From assembly GCA_030549775.1 (NCBI GenBank), contig CM060175.1, positions 106,633,422-106,697,421 on the forward strand: DNA of 64,000 nucleotides, given 5' to 3'. The stretch is from Tamarix chinensis (taxonomy: Eukaryota; Streptophyta; Magnoliopsida; Caryophyllales; Tamaricaceae). The notes under the pieces are model-generated. The model ran no database searches, was not told the origin of the DNA, and worked only from the letters and a program-made list of their open reading frames with translations. This document shows, in pieces, positions 50,093 through 61,754 of this stretch. Every line of letters starts with the position of its first letter. Position 1 is the first letter of the stretch. The translations under genes and the position numbers were made by a program.

Positions 50093-50470
50093 CTCCATTT
50101 TAATTGGAGTAAATCAAAATAAGAATAAATATTAAAAATTAATCTACGTGAAAAGAATGCAGGTAAATCAGAGTGAATGTTTTAAAATATTATTTAGATA
50201 ATATTCATCTAACCTTAGTAAATTAGAGGGAATATTTTAAAATTTTCGTTTGAATTGAAATAAATTTATAAAATTTATTTATATTTTTTTTATTCACCTC
50301 TATTACTTAAGAAATCGAAGAAAATTAACCAAAAAAAAAGAAGCTATTGGGATAAACAGATGTAAAATTTTAACCTCGATTTACTTGACTAAGGTAAACA
50401 AAATTCATTTCCAAACAAATTAAATAAATTAATTTATCTCTATTAACTTCCACTCATCCCAAACCAAACG
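50093..50470. mobile_element. MITE-like repeat related to the fold-back element (copy 1)
   Basis: It shares AATAAATATTAAAAATTAA, TTTTAAAATATTATTTAGAT and ATAAAATTTA landmarks, in order, with the arm at 3703-4034. The right end reads CCACTCATCCCAAACCAAAC, inverted relative to the left. It was carried along in the 1866-bp duplication. Confidence 0.55.
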
Positions 50471-51958
50471 CAACATAAAAGAATTAAACATGGATGTGAG
50501 GATAGACCATAAATTTATCTTTGCTCAATCCATTAGCTGCATGTACGTATCGTATGCGTCAAGTAATACCACGTTAAATTTTAGTTAAACCGGAAGGTAT
50601 ATTTTAGAAGAGCTAGTGCCGTAGCTGTCTTTTTCACTCACTTAGAAGGGAAACTTAGTGAATTGTGTGTGTGTGTGTGTGTTATTAAAAAAAAGTTGAT
50701 GAAAGACTGATTTGAGACTCAAACGCCATCTCAACCCAAGCCAAAGACCTCTACAATAACTTAGGAGTCATACATGACTATTTTTTTTCCCTTACGACAA
50801 TATAAATGTAACCGACCTAAAGTTATATTTTAGGTAGACATTATTATTGAAATGGAAATTCTCTAGAGGCATGATTGAACATAAAACATGATCACATAGA
50901 AATTTATACAAGAAATGGTTTGGAAAAGACCTTTATTTTCTAAATATGACTATTCAAAATTTATATATATATATATGCACGTGTGTATTCATTTTTGTAT
51001 ATTTATTTACTAAATAATATAAAACAATCAACCTTAGCCGCCAACGACCAATAATAACTTTTGCAGACCATGCAAATATAAAACATACAAAACCTCTTGG
51101 AGGCCGCTTAGCATGGAGCCGCGAAAAACAAAAGCCACTTTGATGGTAGTGTACATGGGAACCTAGGGAAATTTGCTTTGGGTGGTGTTATTTGAGACAA
51201 TTGTGGTGGTTGGTATTCTGAATTTTTAAACAAAATGGGATTTGATAGTATCACCAATGCTAAACTTTTGGTCATCTACCATAGCCTTTCTCTTGTCAGG
51301 AAACTTGTTTTTGATCAACTTTGGTTCTACAAACTCAAGTGTTATTATGCCAATCCTTAACAACACCCGTCCTTTGTATACACTCATTTGTGCATGCCAA
51401 CATTTAATGGTGTCCTGCATTTTCTATTAGGTTCCTTGCACTTTTAGAGAAGCAAATGGCATAGTTGATTATTTAACCCGCTTAGGACAACTCCACATTT
51501 GGAGTTGCTACCTTATCCTCTCCCTCTAGTGTGGTGAATGAGTTATTTCTCTTTGATCTTGTAGGTTCCTCGACACATTTTGTCCAAGAACAACTGATGT
51601 AAACTTATTGTATGTATGTATCATAATGATTTAGGACTTGGAATTTTTTGTATCTTAGGCCTTGGCCTTGTATTCCAAAATCAATTAATTACTAGCCCAC
51701 AAGTTAATAGCATTATGGCTTCATATATCCTACTAAAATGTCCTCCAACCTAATTCGAAATGAGATTTACATTGAATTTTTTTTTAAGCCTACCCTTCTA
51801 TATTAGTGTTATACCATCCTCATGTGTAAAGTAATTCAAATATAAGCTACAACAATCATTGGCATCATTTGTTTATGTACGCATGTCGTGTGTTTCAAAT
51901 AGAGCCATTTGACACTATAGTTATTATTATTAAATAAAAACCTTGCAATATTTATTGC

Positions 51959-52332
51959 TCCATTTTAATTGGAGTAAATCAAAATAAGAATAAATATTAA
52001 AAATTAACTTACATGAAAAGAATGCAGGTAAATCAGAGTGAATATTTTAAAATATTATTTAGATAATATTAATCTAACCTAAGTAAATTAGAAGAAATAT
52101 TTCAAAATTTTCGTTTGAATTGAAGTAAATTTATAAAATTTACTTATATTTTTTTATTCACCTCTGTTACTTAAGAAATCGAAGAAAATTAACCAAAAAA
52201 AAAAAGCTATTGGGCTAAATAGATATAAAATTTTTGAACCTCAATTTACCTGAGATAAACAAAATTCATTTCTAAACAAATTTAATAAATTAATTTATCT
52301 CCATTAACTTCCACTCATCCCAAATCAAGGGC
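51959..52332. mobile_element. MITE-like repeat (copy 2, by segmental duplication)
   Basis: The counterpart of 50093-50470 in the second unit of the 1866-bp duplication, not an independent insertion. Confidence 0.6.
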
Positions 52333-53010
52333 ACCATAAAAGAATTAAACATGGAATGTGAGGAGGGGCATTAATTTATCTTTGCTCAATCCATTAGCTG
52401 CATGTGCGTATCGTATGCGTCAAGTAATACCACGTTAAATTTTAGTTAAACCGGAAGGTATATTTTAGTAAAGCTAGTGCCGTAGCTGTCTTTTTCACTC
52501 ACTTAGAAGGGAAACTTAGTGAATTGTGTGTGTGTGCGTGTGTGTGTATTATTAAAAAAAAGTTGGTGAAAGACTCTGATTTTAGACTCAAACGCCATCT
52601 CAACCCAAGCCAAAGACCTCTACAATAACTTAGGAGTCATACATGACTATTTTTTTCCCCTTACGACAATACAAATGTATCCGACCTAAAGTTACATTTT
52701 AGGTAGACATTATTATTGAAATGGAAATTCTCTAGAGGTATGATTGAACATAAAACATGATCACATAGAAATTTATACAAGAAATGATTTGGAAAAGACC
52801 TTTATTTTCTAAACATGACTATTCAAAATTTATATATATATATATGCGCGTGTGTATTCATTTTTGTATATTTATTTACTAAATAATATAAAACAATCAA
52901 CCTTAGCCGCCAACGACCAATAATAACTTTTGCAGACCATGCAAATATAAAACATACAAAACCTGTTGGAGGCCGCTTAGCATGGAGCCGCGAAAACCAG
53001 AAGCCACTTT

Positions 53011-53782
53011 GAGAAGGCTCGTAGTCATTGTTACCCTTACCCCGATCGAGGGTCTAAATACGTTAGGCTTCGCAACCAAAATCTCCTTTCTCCGGTATAT
53101 ATACCTTACTGGCTTCATATATGGATTTGGGGGGGGAAAAAATACCATTGGTCTACTAAATGAAGTACAAATTTAAGTAGATCTAGTCGCAATCTAGGAG
53201 TACAAATACAGTCGGAGATCAAGATTATTGCAATAAATAAATTTAACGACTCATACCTTTCATCAACGGATAATTAAAAATTATTTAAAATTACTTATTA
53301 AAAATAAATATCTAAAATAATTACTTGTTTTTTTATAAAAAAAAATAGCCTAAAAAATTTATATCATATATGACTATCTTAACTAACTACTCTCCATAAA
53401 TAGATCCATATATCAGAAAATGAATGGTCGGAATTCTAAGCTTGTTATGATTGCGGGCACAAAATATACACGGAAGAAGTAGGGGTGCGAGTGCGACCGT
53501 ACCACCACACATAATTCTTCATAACCCTATCGATCTCTATCTAGTAATGTCCGAAACAAAAACAAAGCTTTAACCTACTAATCTATACAGATAGGATAGC
53601 CCCCTCATTTTTTTTTTTTTTTTTTCTTTTTCCTGCATCTCTCTCCCTCTCTCTCTCTTTCTTTCCCTTCAAATCTACTTACGAAACAAATAATAATAAT
53701 AAACAGTAATTAACTACACGGGAAAATTAATAATAATAACAATAAAGAAGAAGATAAACCGAACAGAAAAAGGATCTAGAGA
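53011..53782. other. 3' flank of the SGP-like gene; no other gene seen
   Basis: Includes a long poly(T) and CT-rich tract at 53606-53670. Part of 53600-53782 is likely the 3' UTR of the minus-strand GTPase gene. No second gene was recognised. Confidence 0.45.
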
Positions 53783-56551
53783 CTAGAAATCAATGATGGG
53801 CTCTCCGATGGTAAGGTTTCTCTCGACGGTCCACGGCAAGTTAAAGAGCTTGGCCATGATAAACTTGAAGATTTTGTTCACGTTGATGTTGTGAGTAGCG
53901 CTCGAGAAGAAAAGGGTCGCCTTCATCGCCCTCGCGTATGCTCTTGCCTGCCCAACGGGAAGAGTCAGAGATCATCCGTAAGCCACTTTTAGAAAAGCAG
54001 TCCGATCCCATATATATATAGTTTTACATATGTTTCCTATAAAGCAAGTTTAGTATATAATAAGTCGATGGCCGTTGCCCGTGGGTTATCAATTATTACG
54101 CCGGCGTCTGACCGTTAGAATATTAATTTTTCATAGTAATATTTTACTTCGATGGTTTTTAAAATAAATAATTATTTTGGTAAATAAATCCAGGTTAGAA
54201 ATAAATTAATTGTATAGCTATTGATCCGAAGCCATCAAAACTGAAGGTGGGAGGCAGAGAGGGCGAAGTTATACCTGAGTCGCAATGGTCCACTGTAAGT
54301 CTGGCGGAAGCCGAACAAAATCGTCAAATTTGGTTCCAATCAAGATGGGAATTGCAGTCTGCAGTGCACACATACACATTAAGAAATTAATCAAATTATC
54401 CGTAGTTAAAATATCATTAAAAATAGTAAAAGTAATTAATGTAAATATAAAATAATTAAAGCTAAAGGATAAAATAAAATTTAAAATTTAACTCATAAAT
54501 ATAAAATAACACTTATTTATAAAATAAATTAAATTGGATTAAATAGTTAAAATCGCAATTATTTACAAGTGAGGAAGATAGATAGACACTTAGACAGGCA
54601 GGCAGACAGAGAGACAGGAAGTACCTGACCCTCCCTCCTAGTAGTCAAGTTAATTGCTTAGCTATCATAATTTATGAGAGTATATTCTTGACAGATCACA
54701 CGCCACGCGTACTGATAATTAGTGTAGTATTTGTTACTACTCTCCTATTGGTTTGGCGAAAGTATTCCCATCTCTTATTGTCATCATTCCTTCCCTTCCC
54801 TTCCCTTCCCTTCCCTATATATAAATATATATATATATATATATGTATATATGACGTGTCTAGTGATTTATGAACCGCGAAACCATCATACGATCGAATA
54901 TGCATGCATACGATCGAATTCCTAACATCCATTAGTACCATCAAGCAACGTATTACTATCATATACATACATACATACAATTGTATGTATTAGATTATCA
55001 AATCAGCTCACACACTTTTGTTCGGTTCAACTTGCTCCTAACCAAAGACTTCTGATATCATCAATTGAATGCCATCATCATCTCGTACAGAGCAGGAGAT
55101 CTATCATATCTTGTCTACCTGTATTATCCTACTGGCCAGGCTTTGAATTCTAATAGAGTTGGACAAATTAACACTCCATCGTGCATTTCCAGTTATTTTT
55201 ATTTTGTCAAAGCTTGATCATCGGGACATATAATAATAATAATAATAATACTTCGGTAGTCGTGTCGTATTACTATTAAGCAAGTATAGAGCAGCAGACT
55301 AGTATGAACAAAGGAAGGACTAGTAGTAATACGGTACCTGATTCCACTTCCTCGCCTGACCATACCAACTAATTATGCTGAAAATTCAAAGTAGAAAATT
55401 TGAAATTGTCGAATTAATTAACTGAGGCATAATAAAAACCAAAAACAAATAAATAAATAAATAAATAAATAAAAATAGTCGTCGCGCGTCCTCCTACTAC
55501 CTATTGAGAGTACATCGGCTTGTAAGATCGAACATAAACAATATGGCGACTGCGTCTTTACAGGCAATCGGGACGTGATCAACAGCGCAGCTCGGTTCAC
55601 CTTCATAACATAATTCATAATAATCAAACAGCCCGTACATATAGATAATAATAAAGAGAGAGAGAGAGAGAGAGATCCATCCAAAGTATATAAGCCCGAT
55701 TATTTATGCTCCTCCTAATTATTTGAAATTAAAATTGTTCGGAGGAAGAAAATAAAAACTAATTAATTAATTACCTCCGACGTCCCACATGCTGAAAGCA
55801 ATCCTTGCATCTCGGACAAAGAATATTTTATCCATCAAATTTAACCCTTTCATCTGTACACATCGCTTCTCTTGCTCATCTCCAACATATTTATTCTTCA
55901 ACAACAACAACAACAACGATATTAATACTAATAATAATAATAGCTAGATTAATATTTGATTCATCCGCCGATTTATTTTAATCCAGAGAAAATTCTAGCT
56001 ACTGAAAGAAAGAAAGAAATCATCAATAGCTAAGCGCTAGCAGCAGTACGTTCCAGTAATCCTCTTTCTCAAATTTCAAACTTTTCACCGAAAGCAGAAG
56101 ATGGAGGAATTAAAGACTTTAAGCCGGTAATTACCACAAAGCTAGTCTTCCCAATCTGAGAATCACCCAACAGGCTAATCTTCAGCACCACCAAATCCGG
56201 GTCCGGGCTATCATACCCATTACTACTACCGCCCCCGATCGGCTCTGGACGACGGCGCCGGCGGAGGCTCGAGACTAATTCTTCTTCTTCTTCATCATCG
56301 CCGCCCCCGCCGTCCCCTTCCGGCGGCGAGCTAGGCCGCGTTGCTAGCCTTCTGTATAAGTGCCGGGGGTGATGACCCGGCGCTCGTTTTCCCACCGAAC
56401 AGACGAGGAACTTATCCCAAATAAACCTAAAAAACTGCCGGAAATTTGTCGACACCTTGTCTAATACGCTCCACTTCGTTATGTTCACTTGAACCATCTT
56501 CCGGCACAGCTTCGTCATCTTTCCGGTAGCTTCGTTTATCTTCTCCTCCAT
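53783..56551 (-). CDS. SGP1: Septum-promoting GTP-binding protein (SGP/Spg1/Tem1-like small GTPase)
   Basis: Six coding exons on the minus strand: 56551-56135, 55895-55775, 55600-55501, 55377-55338, 54358-54275 and 53947-53783. All introns are GT-AG and phases agree, giving 308 residues. The P-loop GDSQIGKT is at 129-136, WDVGG at 176-180, TKFD (in place of the usual NKxD) at 235-238, and SSA at 269-271. The C-terminus NLTIGEPIIDF lacks a prenylation cysteine, as in the family. From family knowledge, plant SGP1/SGP2 are counterparts of yeast Spg1/Tem1, GTPase switches linked to cytokinesis signalling and MAP4K partners. The N-terminal 120 residues hold an arginine-rich part and a low-complexity Gly/Asp/Glu-rich insert. 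The alternative start is Met12 (MTKLCRK), which resembles the start I recall for Arabidopsis SGP1. Confidence 0.92.
54789..54862. repeat. (TTCCC)n and (TA)n microsatellites in SGP intron 5
   Basis: About five TTCCC units followed by a TATATA-rich run. Other simple repeats in this gene's introns are (AAAT)n at about 55446-55472 and (GA)n at 55654-55675. Confidence 0.9.
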
Positions 56552-56960
56552 GAAAGATCTTGGAACAACTCAGATAGAGGAAGAACAGGAAGAGGAGCAG
56601 CGACGAGGTGAATAATATACCGCTGCTACTGGTATAAGAAACATGTTGGGAGTATTATTATTATATTACTTATTACTTTATTCCCATTTGAGTTTGAGTT
56701 TGAGTTTGAGTTTTGATTTTGAGTTTGCGTTTGCTTTGAGGAGGGAGGAAGGAGGAGGGTCGAGGGAGGAGGGACTCGGGATTCGGGAGTCTGGAGGGCC
56801 GGGGTTGTCTTAAAAGAAGGGAGAGTGCTTGCTTGGAAGGTTGGACAGACGCATGCTACGGCTACGGGTATTAGGAGTTGAGTTAGGACAGCCGAGTTGA
56901 CCGCTGTGCTTGCATAGGAAGATACCAAAAAAGTCCAAGCTGCCGCCCTCGTTGGTCTCA
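56552..56960 (-). promoter_or_regulatory. 5' UTR / promoter-proximal region of the SGP-like gene
   Basis: GC-richer than the surroundings and immediately upstream of the SGP start codon. It contains six TTTGAG-type hexamer repeats at about 56690-56727 and a GA-rich tract at 56738-56830. No clear TATA box was assigned. The transcription start cannot be placed from sequence alone. Confidence 0.4.
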
Positions 56961-58985
56961 CTGTATCCCAGGGCTATTTATGTCAATCCGTCGGCGTCGC
57001 GTGTCTATCCTATTATATACATCCGATTCGTCCAGGACGCTTTGGATCTTATGGTCACTGAGAGAGAAAAAGCAGGGTCCTATTTGGTAAAATTGGTTGG
57101 ATATATGTACAAGATGAAATGGATAGCTCACGACACATGACAACAAGCATCTAAGCAAGTGTTTTTTGAAGGAGACGTGCTTAAATTCATTTTATTTTTA
57201 CTAGGATTGAGTATCTTTTTTCATCGACAGTATAGTAGAGTAGCTTTTATGAATGGTAGCACTAGTACTACTATTTTAAATGACAGTGCTGCGTAATTTC
57301 AATCAAATCCTCTCCTGTCTGTGATGGAAGGAATTAATTATCCCGCTATAAATAATTAGAGTTAAATGTTAATTATTTCATACATTTTTCTGCATATTGA
57401 CCGAGGATTTTAACATTACGATTATATAAATAAATTAAGTCCAAGTATTTTTTAACTTTATATTTGACAAACTTAAATTTAAAATTTTAATTCAGATTAT
57501 TTAACTAACATACATGAGGATTCGGGTATTTTTAACGAATTAAGATCACAAATATAGTATTATAAACAAGTTCAGTATAAAAATCATTTATGATTAACCT
57601 AAATAATAATTTTAATTTTAATATTATATTTTTTTTGTTTTAAAATTAAAGATAAAAAATAATTATATATTAGATAAATACATACAGATATATATATATA
57701 TACTCTTTAACTGTATTCATTATATAATCCATTAAGCATTTTTTCTATCATATATATATCAAATAAAGTCCCTAAAATTTTAAATAAAATCAGTTTCGTC
57801 TATACCTCTATTTTAATTAAGGTCCGTCGGTTTATGATATAAATGAAAATGTGGGGTCTTGTTTATTTGAGGGCTCTAGGCTGCACTCGATATTTTGGCC
57901 TATATTATTATTAGGTACCCATCCTAGGAATACTAATGAAAAAACAATCAAGACAGCAGCGCAGGCGGCCGGTGTCGGACTCGGACTCGTTTCTATTGGA
58001 GATTCTTGACTCTGAAGCAGACATCATGGAAAAATGGTGTGCGGTAAGAGGCAACTGTCTACTTGTCGTCGTATTGAGATTTATTTACTACTTGTTTACT
58101 ACACTGTGTGTGCTAATTAACAATTTTCTTGGATGCCTAATTAAAGCTCGTCTTCGGTCCATTAATGCATTGTTCATTAGTGACGGCTACTTCTACCTCC
58201 CATTGAAAATCAATTCATACTAGGGGATCAGCCTTTGGTCGAACCGACGCCAATCTTAGATTCAATTTTCATCTTCAAAAGCATGGACTTTCCTTTCCCT
58301 ATAGCAAAATGCTCTAAGATAATAAATTCATCTTAATTTTTGTTACATATATTAAAAAAATAACAAATTATCAAATATTTTTCTATTAAATATATACTCT
58401 ATTAATAATATTTATGGCGAAAAGCCTTTAACGAATACCAAAAAAATCTTAATTTTCACTTTGAAATTCGAAAATAATACTTATTTTGGATTAATATATA
58501 TATATATTACTAAAATGATACTTAATATGAATTAGATGTATTGATATTTAAGGTTGGGTTGAAGTCTTGTAGACATGAAAATTAGATATCATTTAATCTA
58601 AAAGATTAAACATTTGCTTGATTATTAGGTTAGGAATGTTCTATGGTCTATATTTAAAAGAGATTGAAGTTTATCCTATTTTTACTGCAATTTACTACCT
58701 CCTATTCTAAGTTAATGTTACTTTAGATTTTTACACACACATTAAGAAAGTATATAAATTGTCAATTATATTTTTATTTTATTAAATATGCCTTATTAAA
58801 TAATATTTATAATATAAAATATTTAATAAGCAATGATAATGAAGGGAAAATATCTCATTTATTGCATTAAAAAAATTGAAATAAAACTTGCTTTGAATAA
58901 AGAAGACTTGCCTAATGAGGTTGTCCACTAGTTTGAGAAGGATAAGATGAAGAGATGCTTGATAATTAAGCTGGACTTTCACATG
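56961..58985. other. Intergenic stretch with one unassigned 95-codon frame
   Basis: Mostly AT-rich. The frame at 57936-58223 (+) starts MKKQSRQQRRRPVSDSDSF and has less AT-rich composition than its surroundings for its first 120 bp. A GTAAGAGG donor-like site lies at about 58044. It matches no family I know and may be a chance frame or a first exon. Confidence 0.35.
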
Positions 58986-58989
58986 TCCT

Positions 58990-60300
58990 ACAATAGTATT
59001 AGAGGATATTTTTGGAATGTTTCTTCCTTGAGTCGAGGCTGAGCATTAACTTCACAAAATTCAGAGCTTATTGGGTTAGGAGTGGATATAGAGTTCCAAT
59101 AGGAGGCTACAAATATCCTGAACTACAAGATCAACAATCTGCCTGTCACATATCTTTGCCTCCCATTGGGGGCAAATCCAAGGAATAAAAAAAATTAAAG
59201 GCCAATGGTGGACAAGGTATACGAGAGGCTAAAAGGGTGGAAGGCAAGGAAGTTATCCATATTAGGAAGGATGGTGCTAATCAAGATTATTCTCAATAGC
59301 TTGTGGATGTATTATATGAGACTCTTCAAAATGTCGAAAGGAGTGGCAAAGGGAGATCATCAATGTTTATAGGAACTTATTCTAGACAAGGAGTGGGGAA
59401 AGGACGAAGTTGCCTATAGTAAGCTAGAGTGTGATATGCAAACCTAAAAGATTGGGTTGCTTAGGTGTTGAAGATATGGTTATGAGAAATAATGCGCTAC
59501 TCTTTCAGTGGTGGTAGATGTTCTACACCATATAGGGTACATCATAGAAGTGTGTCATTACATCCATCTAATCTTACAACCAAATTGAAACCCAGGAGCA
59601 GAAGAAGAGTAGGACACCTTGGGTAGATATTATAGAGCTTGGAAGGTGGGGTAATCTTCTAAACACAGGCATAAGGATTAATCTGGGGGATAGTAACAAT
59701 GTCAAATTCTAGCATGGTAAGTGGTTGAAGCAGGGCATCCTAAAAAAAATGTTCCCTAGACCATTCTCGGCATCATATCAACAGGGTGAAAAGATTACAA
59801 ACATGAGAGTATGAGGGAATGCAGTGTGGCACTGGAATATAACTTAGCGACAAACACTTTTTAACCAGGAGGAAGAGTAGGTAGAGCAACTGGGGTAAAT
59901 GATTGGACAAATCTTTCATGTGGAGATGGGAAAGACACGGCTGGCTGGAAATATGATAAAAATGGGATCTACATGGTTAACTATTTTTGTGAGAATTTAT
60001 ATCAAATGACCGATGAAGGAGGAAAGGATAACATGGACTACAGCAAAATCTGGATCGACATCATCCTACCTAAGATTAACTCAATGCATGGTTTGCTATT
60101 CGACATATCTTGAATACAAAAGACAATCTTGCTAGGCTTCAATTCATCAACAATATTAACTCAAGCTTCCTTTTTTTTTATAGAATTGAACAAGAGTTAA
60201 TTAATCACATATTCCTTCACTGCACGGAGACAATAAGCTGATGGCATGGGGTGTGTGATTGACTAAGACACACATGTGTTATGTCGAGGACTCTCATCGA
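58990..60300 (+). pseudogene. LINE (L1-type) reverse transcriptase 3' half, remnant
   Basis: The plus strand reads INFTKFRAYWVRSGY-like sequence, then INNLPVTYLCLPLGANPRNK (the PVTYLGxPLG block). After that come VDKVYERLKGWKARKLSILG and RMVLIKIILNSLWMYYMRLF with KMSKGVA, which follow the RT core in plant L1 elements. Further on are weak zf-RVT-like pieces (NGIYMVNYFCENLY, then WIDIILPKIN). Many stops and frameshifts show it is dead. It is unrelated in position to the LINE at 48.7 kb. Confidence 0.8.
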
Positions 60301-60590
60301 TAATGTTATAGCTTGGTTAGGAAGTTGAAAGAGGGGCTTAAGATGATAAAGATACATGTAAAATGATATTGATATTAACTGAATATAGTATATACTGGTA
60401 ATTTAAAAATAAAAATAAAAAATAAGAAACAAACATAAAAATATTAATCAATACCATTATGTTATGGTCTTCAATTTGTGCTGCTACTGCCTTTTGCGGC
60501 ATTACTTGGATGAATGATTGTAGCAGCAGAAGCTACTATAAATATTCGGTGCGTAAATATTAAAACGGTCTACTTTAGCGACGTCCGAGA

Positions 60591-61746
60591 TAGGGATGGC
60601 AATGGGTCTCGGACCCGATCCAGACCCGCTAGACCCGTCTCATTTTTAGCGGGTCTGGGTCCATGATTTTTGGACCCGATGGGTCTGGATCGGGTCTGGG
60701 TCCACATATATCTTAAAGGATCTGGGTCTGGGTCCAGTTCTAGACCCAGACCCGACCCGCTAGACCCGTTTAATATACATGTGTGTGTATGTATACATAT
60801 ATAAATATATACTAATATTATGTTTGTCATTATGGTCTTAATCTTATATAAGCTCCTTATTCATTTTTTTTTAATTTTATTTTTGTATACTTACTTTATA
60901 AATAATATGTATAACATTGTATTCTAAAAGTTAGGGATATAAACGGGGCGGATTTTACCCGAAACCCAACGGATATCAATAAACGAATATGGATATAGAT
61001 ATGGATGATGGAAAAAAATATATCCGTTGGGTTCGAGTATGGATACGGGTATGGCATATCCATACCCATACCCGTAACCATACCCATATCCATATCCGTA
61101 CCTGTTTACCCGATATATAATTACCTTTTTACCCTTAATTTTAAAATGAATATAGTATAAATTAAAGTTAGAATTATCATTTAACTTAACTCTAAATGGT
61201 TTTATCTGTCGAGTGGTGGATTTATCTATCGAATAATATCCATTAACGGGTAAACGGATAATCCGTCGAGTAACGGATATCCAACGGATACAGATATGGA
61301 TATATTAGCAGATATGGATGCAGGTACGGGTACGGATTCGGGTACGGGTACGGGTACAGATTTTTTTATCGAATACGGATACGGATATGAGTATACCCGC
61401 CCCATTTACATCCCTACTAAAAGCATTAAAAAAACATTTGAAAAGTTAATATAACTATTTTAATATATTTATTTTTTCACTTAGATGATTTTTTTAACAA
61501 AAAAATACATTTTAAGTTATATAAAACATAAATGTATTTGTATTAGTATAGATTATTAATTATTTTTTAAAAAAATAACCGGACCCGTTTAGGACCCATT
61601 TACCCGCTAGACCCGATAGATCTGGATCTGGGTCTGAACTTTTAAGACCCGACGGGTCTGGGTCGGGTCTGGGTCTAGGTAATATAAACGGGTCCGGGTC
61701 TGGGTATGGCTGGACCCGGTCCAGACCCGACCCATTGCCATCCCTA
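60591..61746. mobile_element. hAT-type nonautonomous element with 8-bp target duplication
   Basis: Termini are perfect inverted repeats over TAGGGATGGCAATGGGTC. The flanking 8-mers GTCCGAGA (60583-60590 and 61747-61754) are identical, the hAT hallmark. The ends carry subterminal GGGTCTGGGTC/GACCCAGACCC repeats. The 1156 bp includes a nested element; without it and its duplicated 8-mer the host element is about 660 bp. No coding capacity is seen. Confidence 0.9.
60932..61416. mobile_element. Nested hAT-type nonautonomous element
   Basis: The left end TAGGGATATAAACGGGGCGG matches the inverted right end CCGCCCCATTTACATCCCTA with a few mismatches. Flanking 8-mers are CTAAAAGT and CTAAAAGC (7/8). 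The interior has many GGATAC/GATATGGATA-type repeats. It inserted into the larger element at 60591-61746. Confidence 0.87.
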
Positions 61747-61754
61747 GTCCGAGA

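Larger units (their letters stand above)
49275..53010 (+). repeat. 1866-bp tandem segmental duplication
   Basis: Copy 1 (about 49275-51140) and copy 2 (about 51141-53010) align end to end at a nearly constant offset of 1866 bp with a few percent difference. Each contains the LINE RNase H remnant, a MITE-like repeat, a (GT)n run (50663 and 52527) and a (TA)n run. At the junction near 51135-51147 the end of the unit (GCCACTTTGA) runs directly into its start (TGGTAGTG). Confidence 0.92.

Noticed and set aside
49360..51430. Paired 62-64-codon frames repeated in both copies of the duplication
   Set aside because: They run over a decayed RNase H region of a LINE; the repetition comes from the 1866-bp duplication, and the frames are antisense or frame-shifted.
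56626..56961. 111-codon minus-strand frame upstream of the SGP gene
   Set aside because: Overlaps the 5' UTR/promoter region; ends in a QNQNSNSNSNSN run produced by the TTTGAG hexamer repeat.
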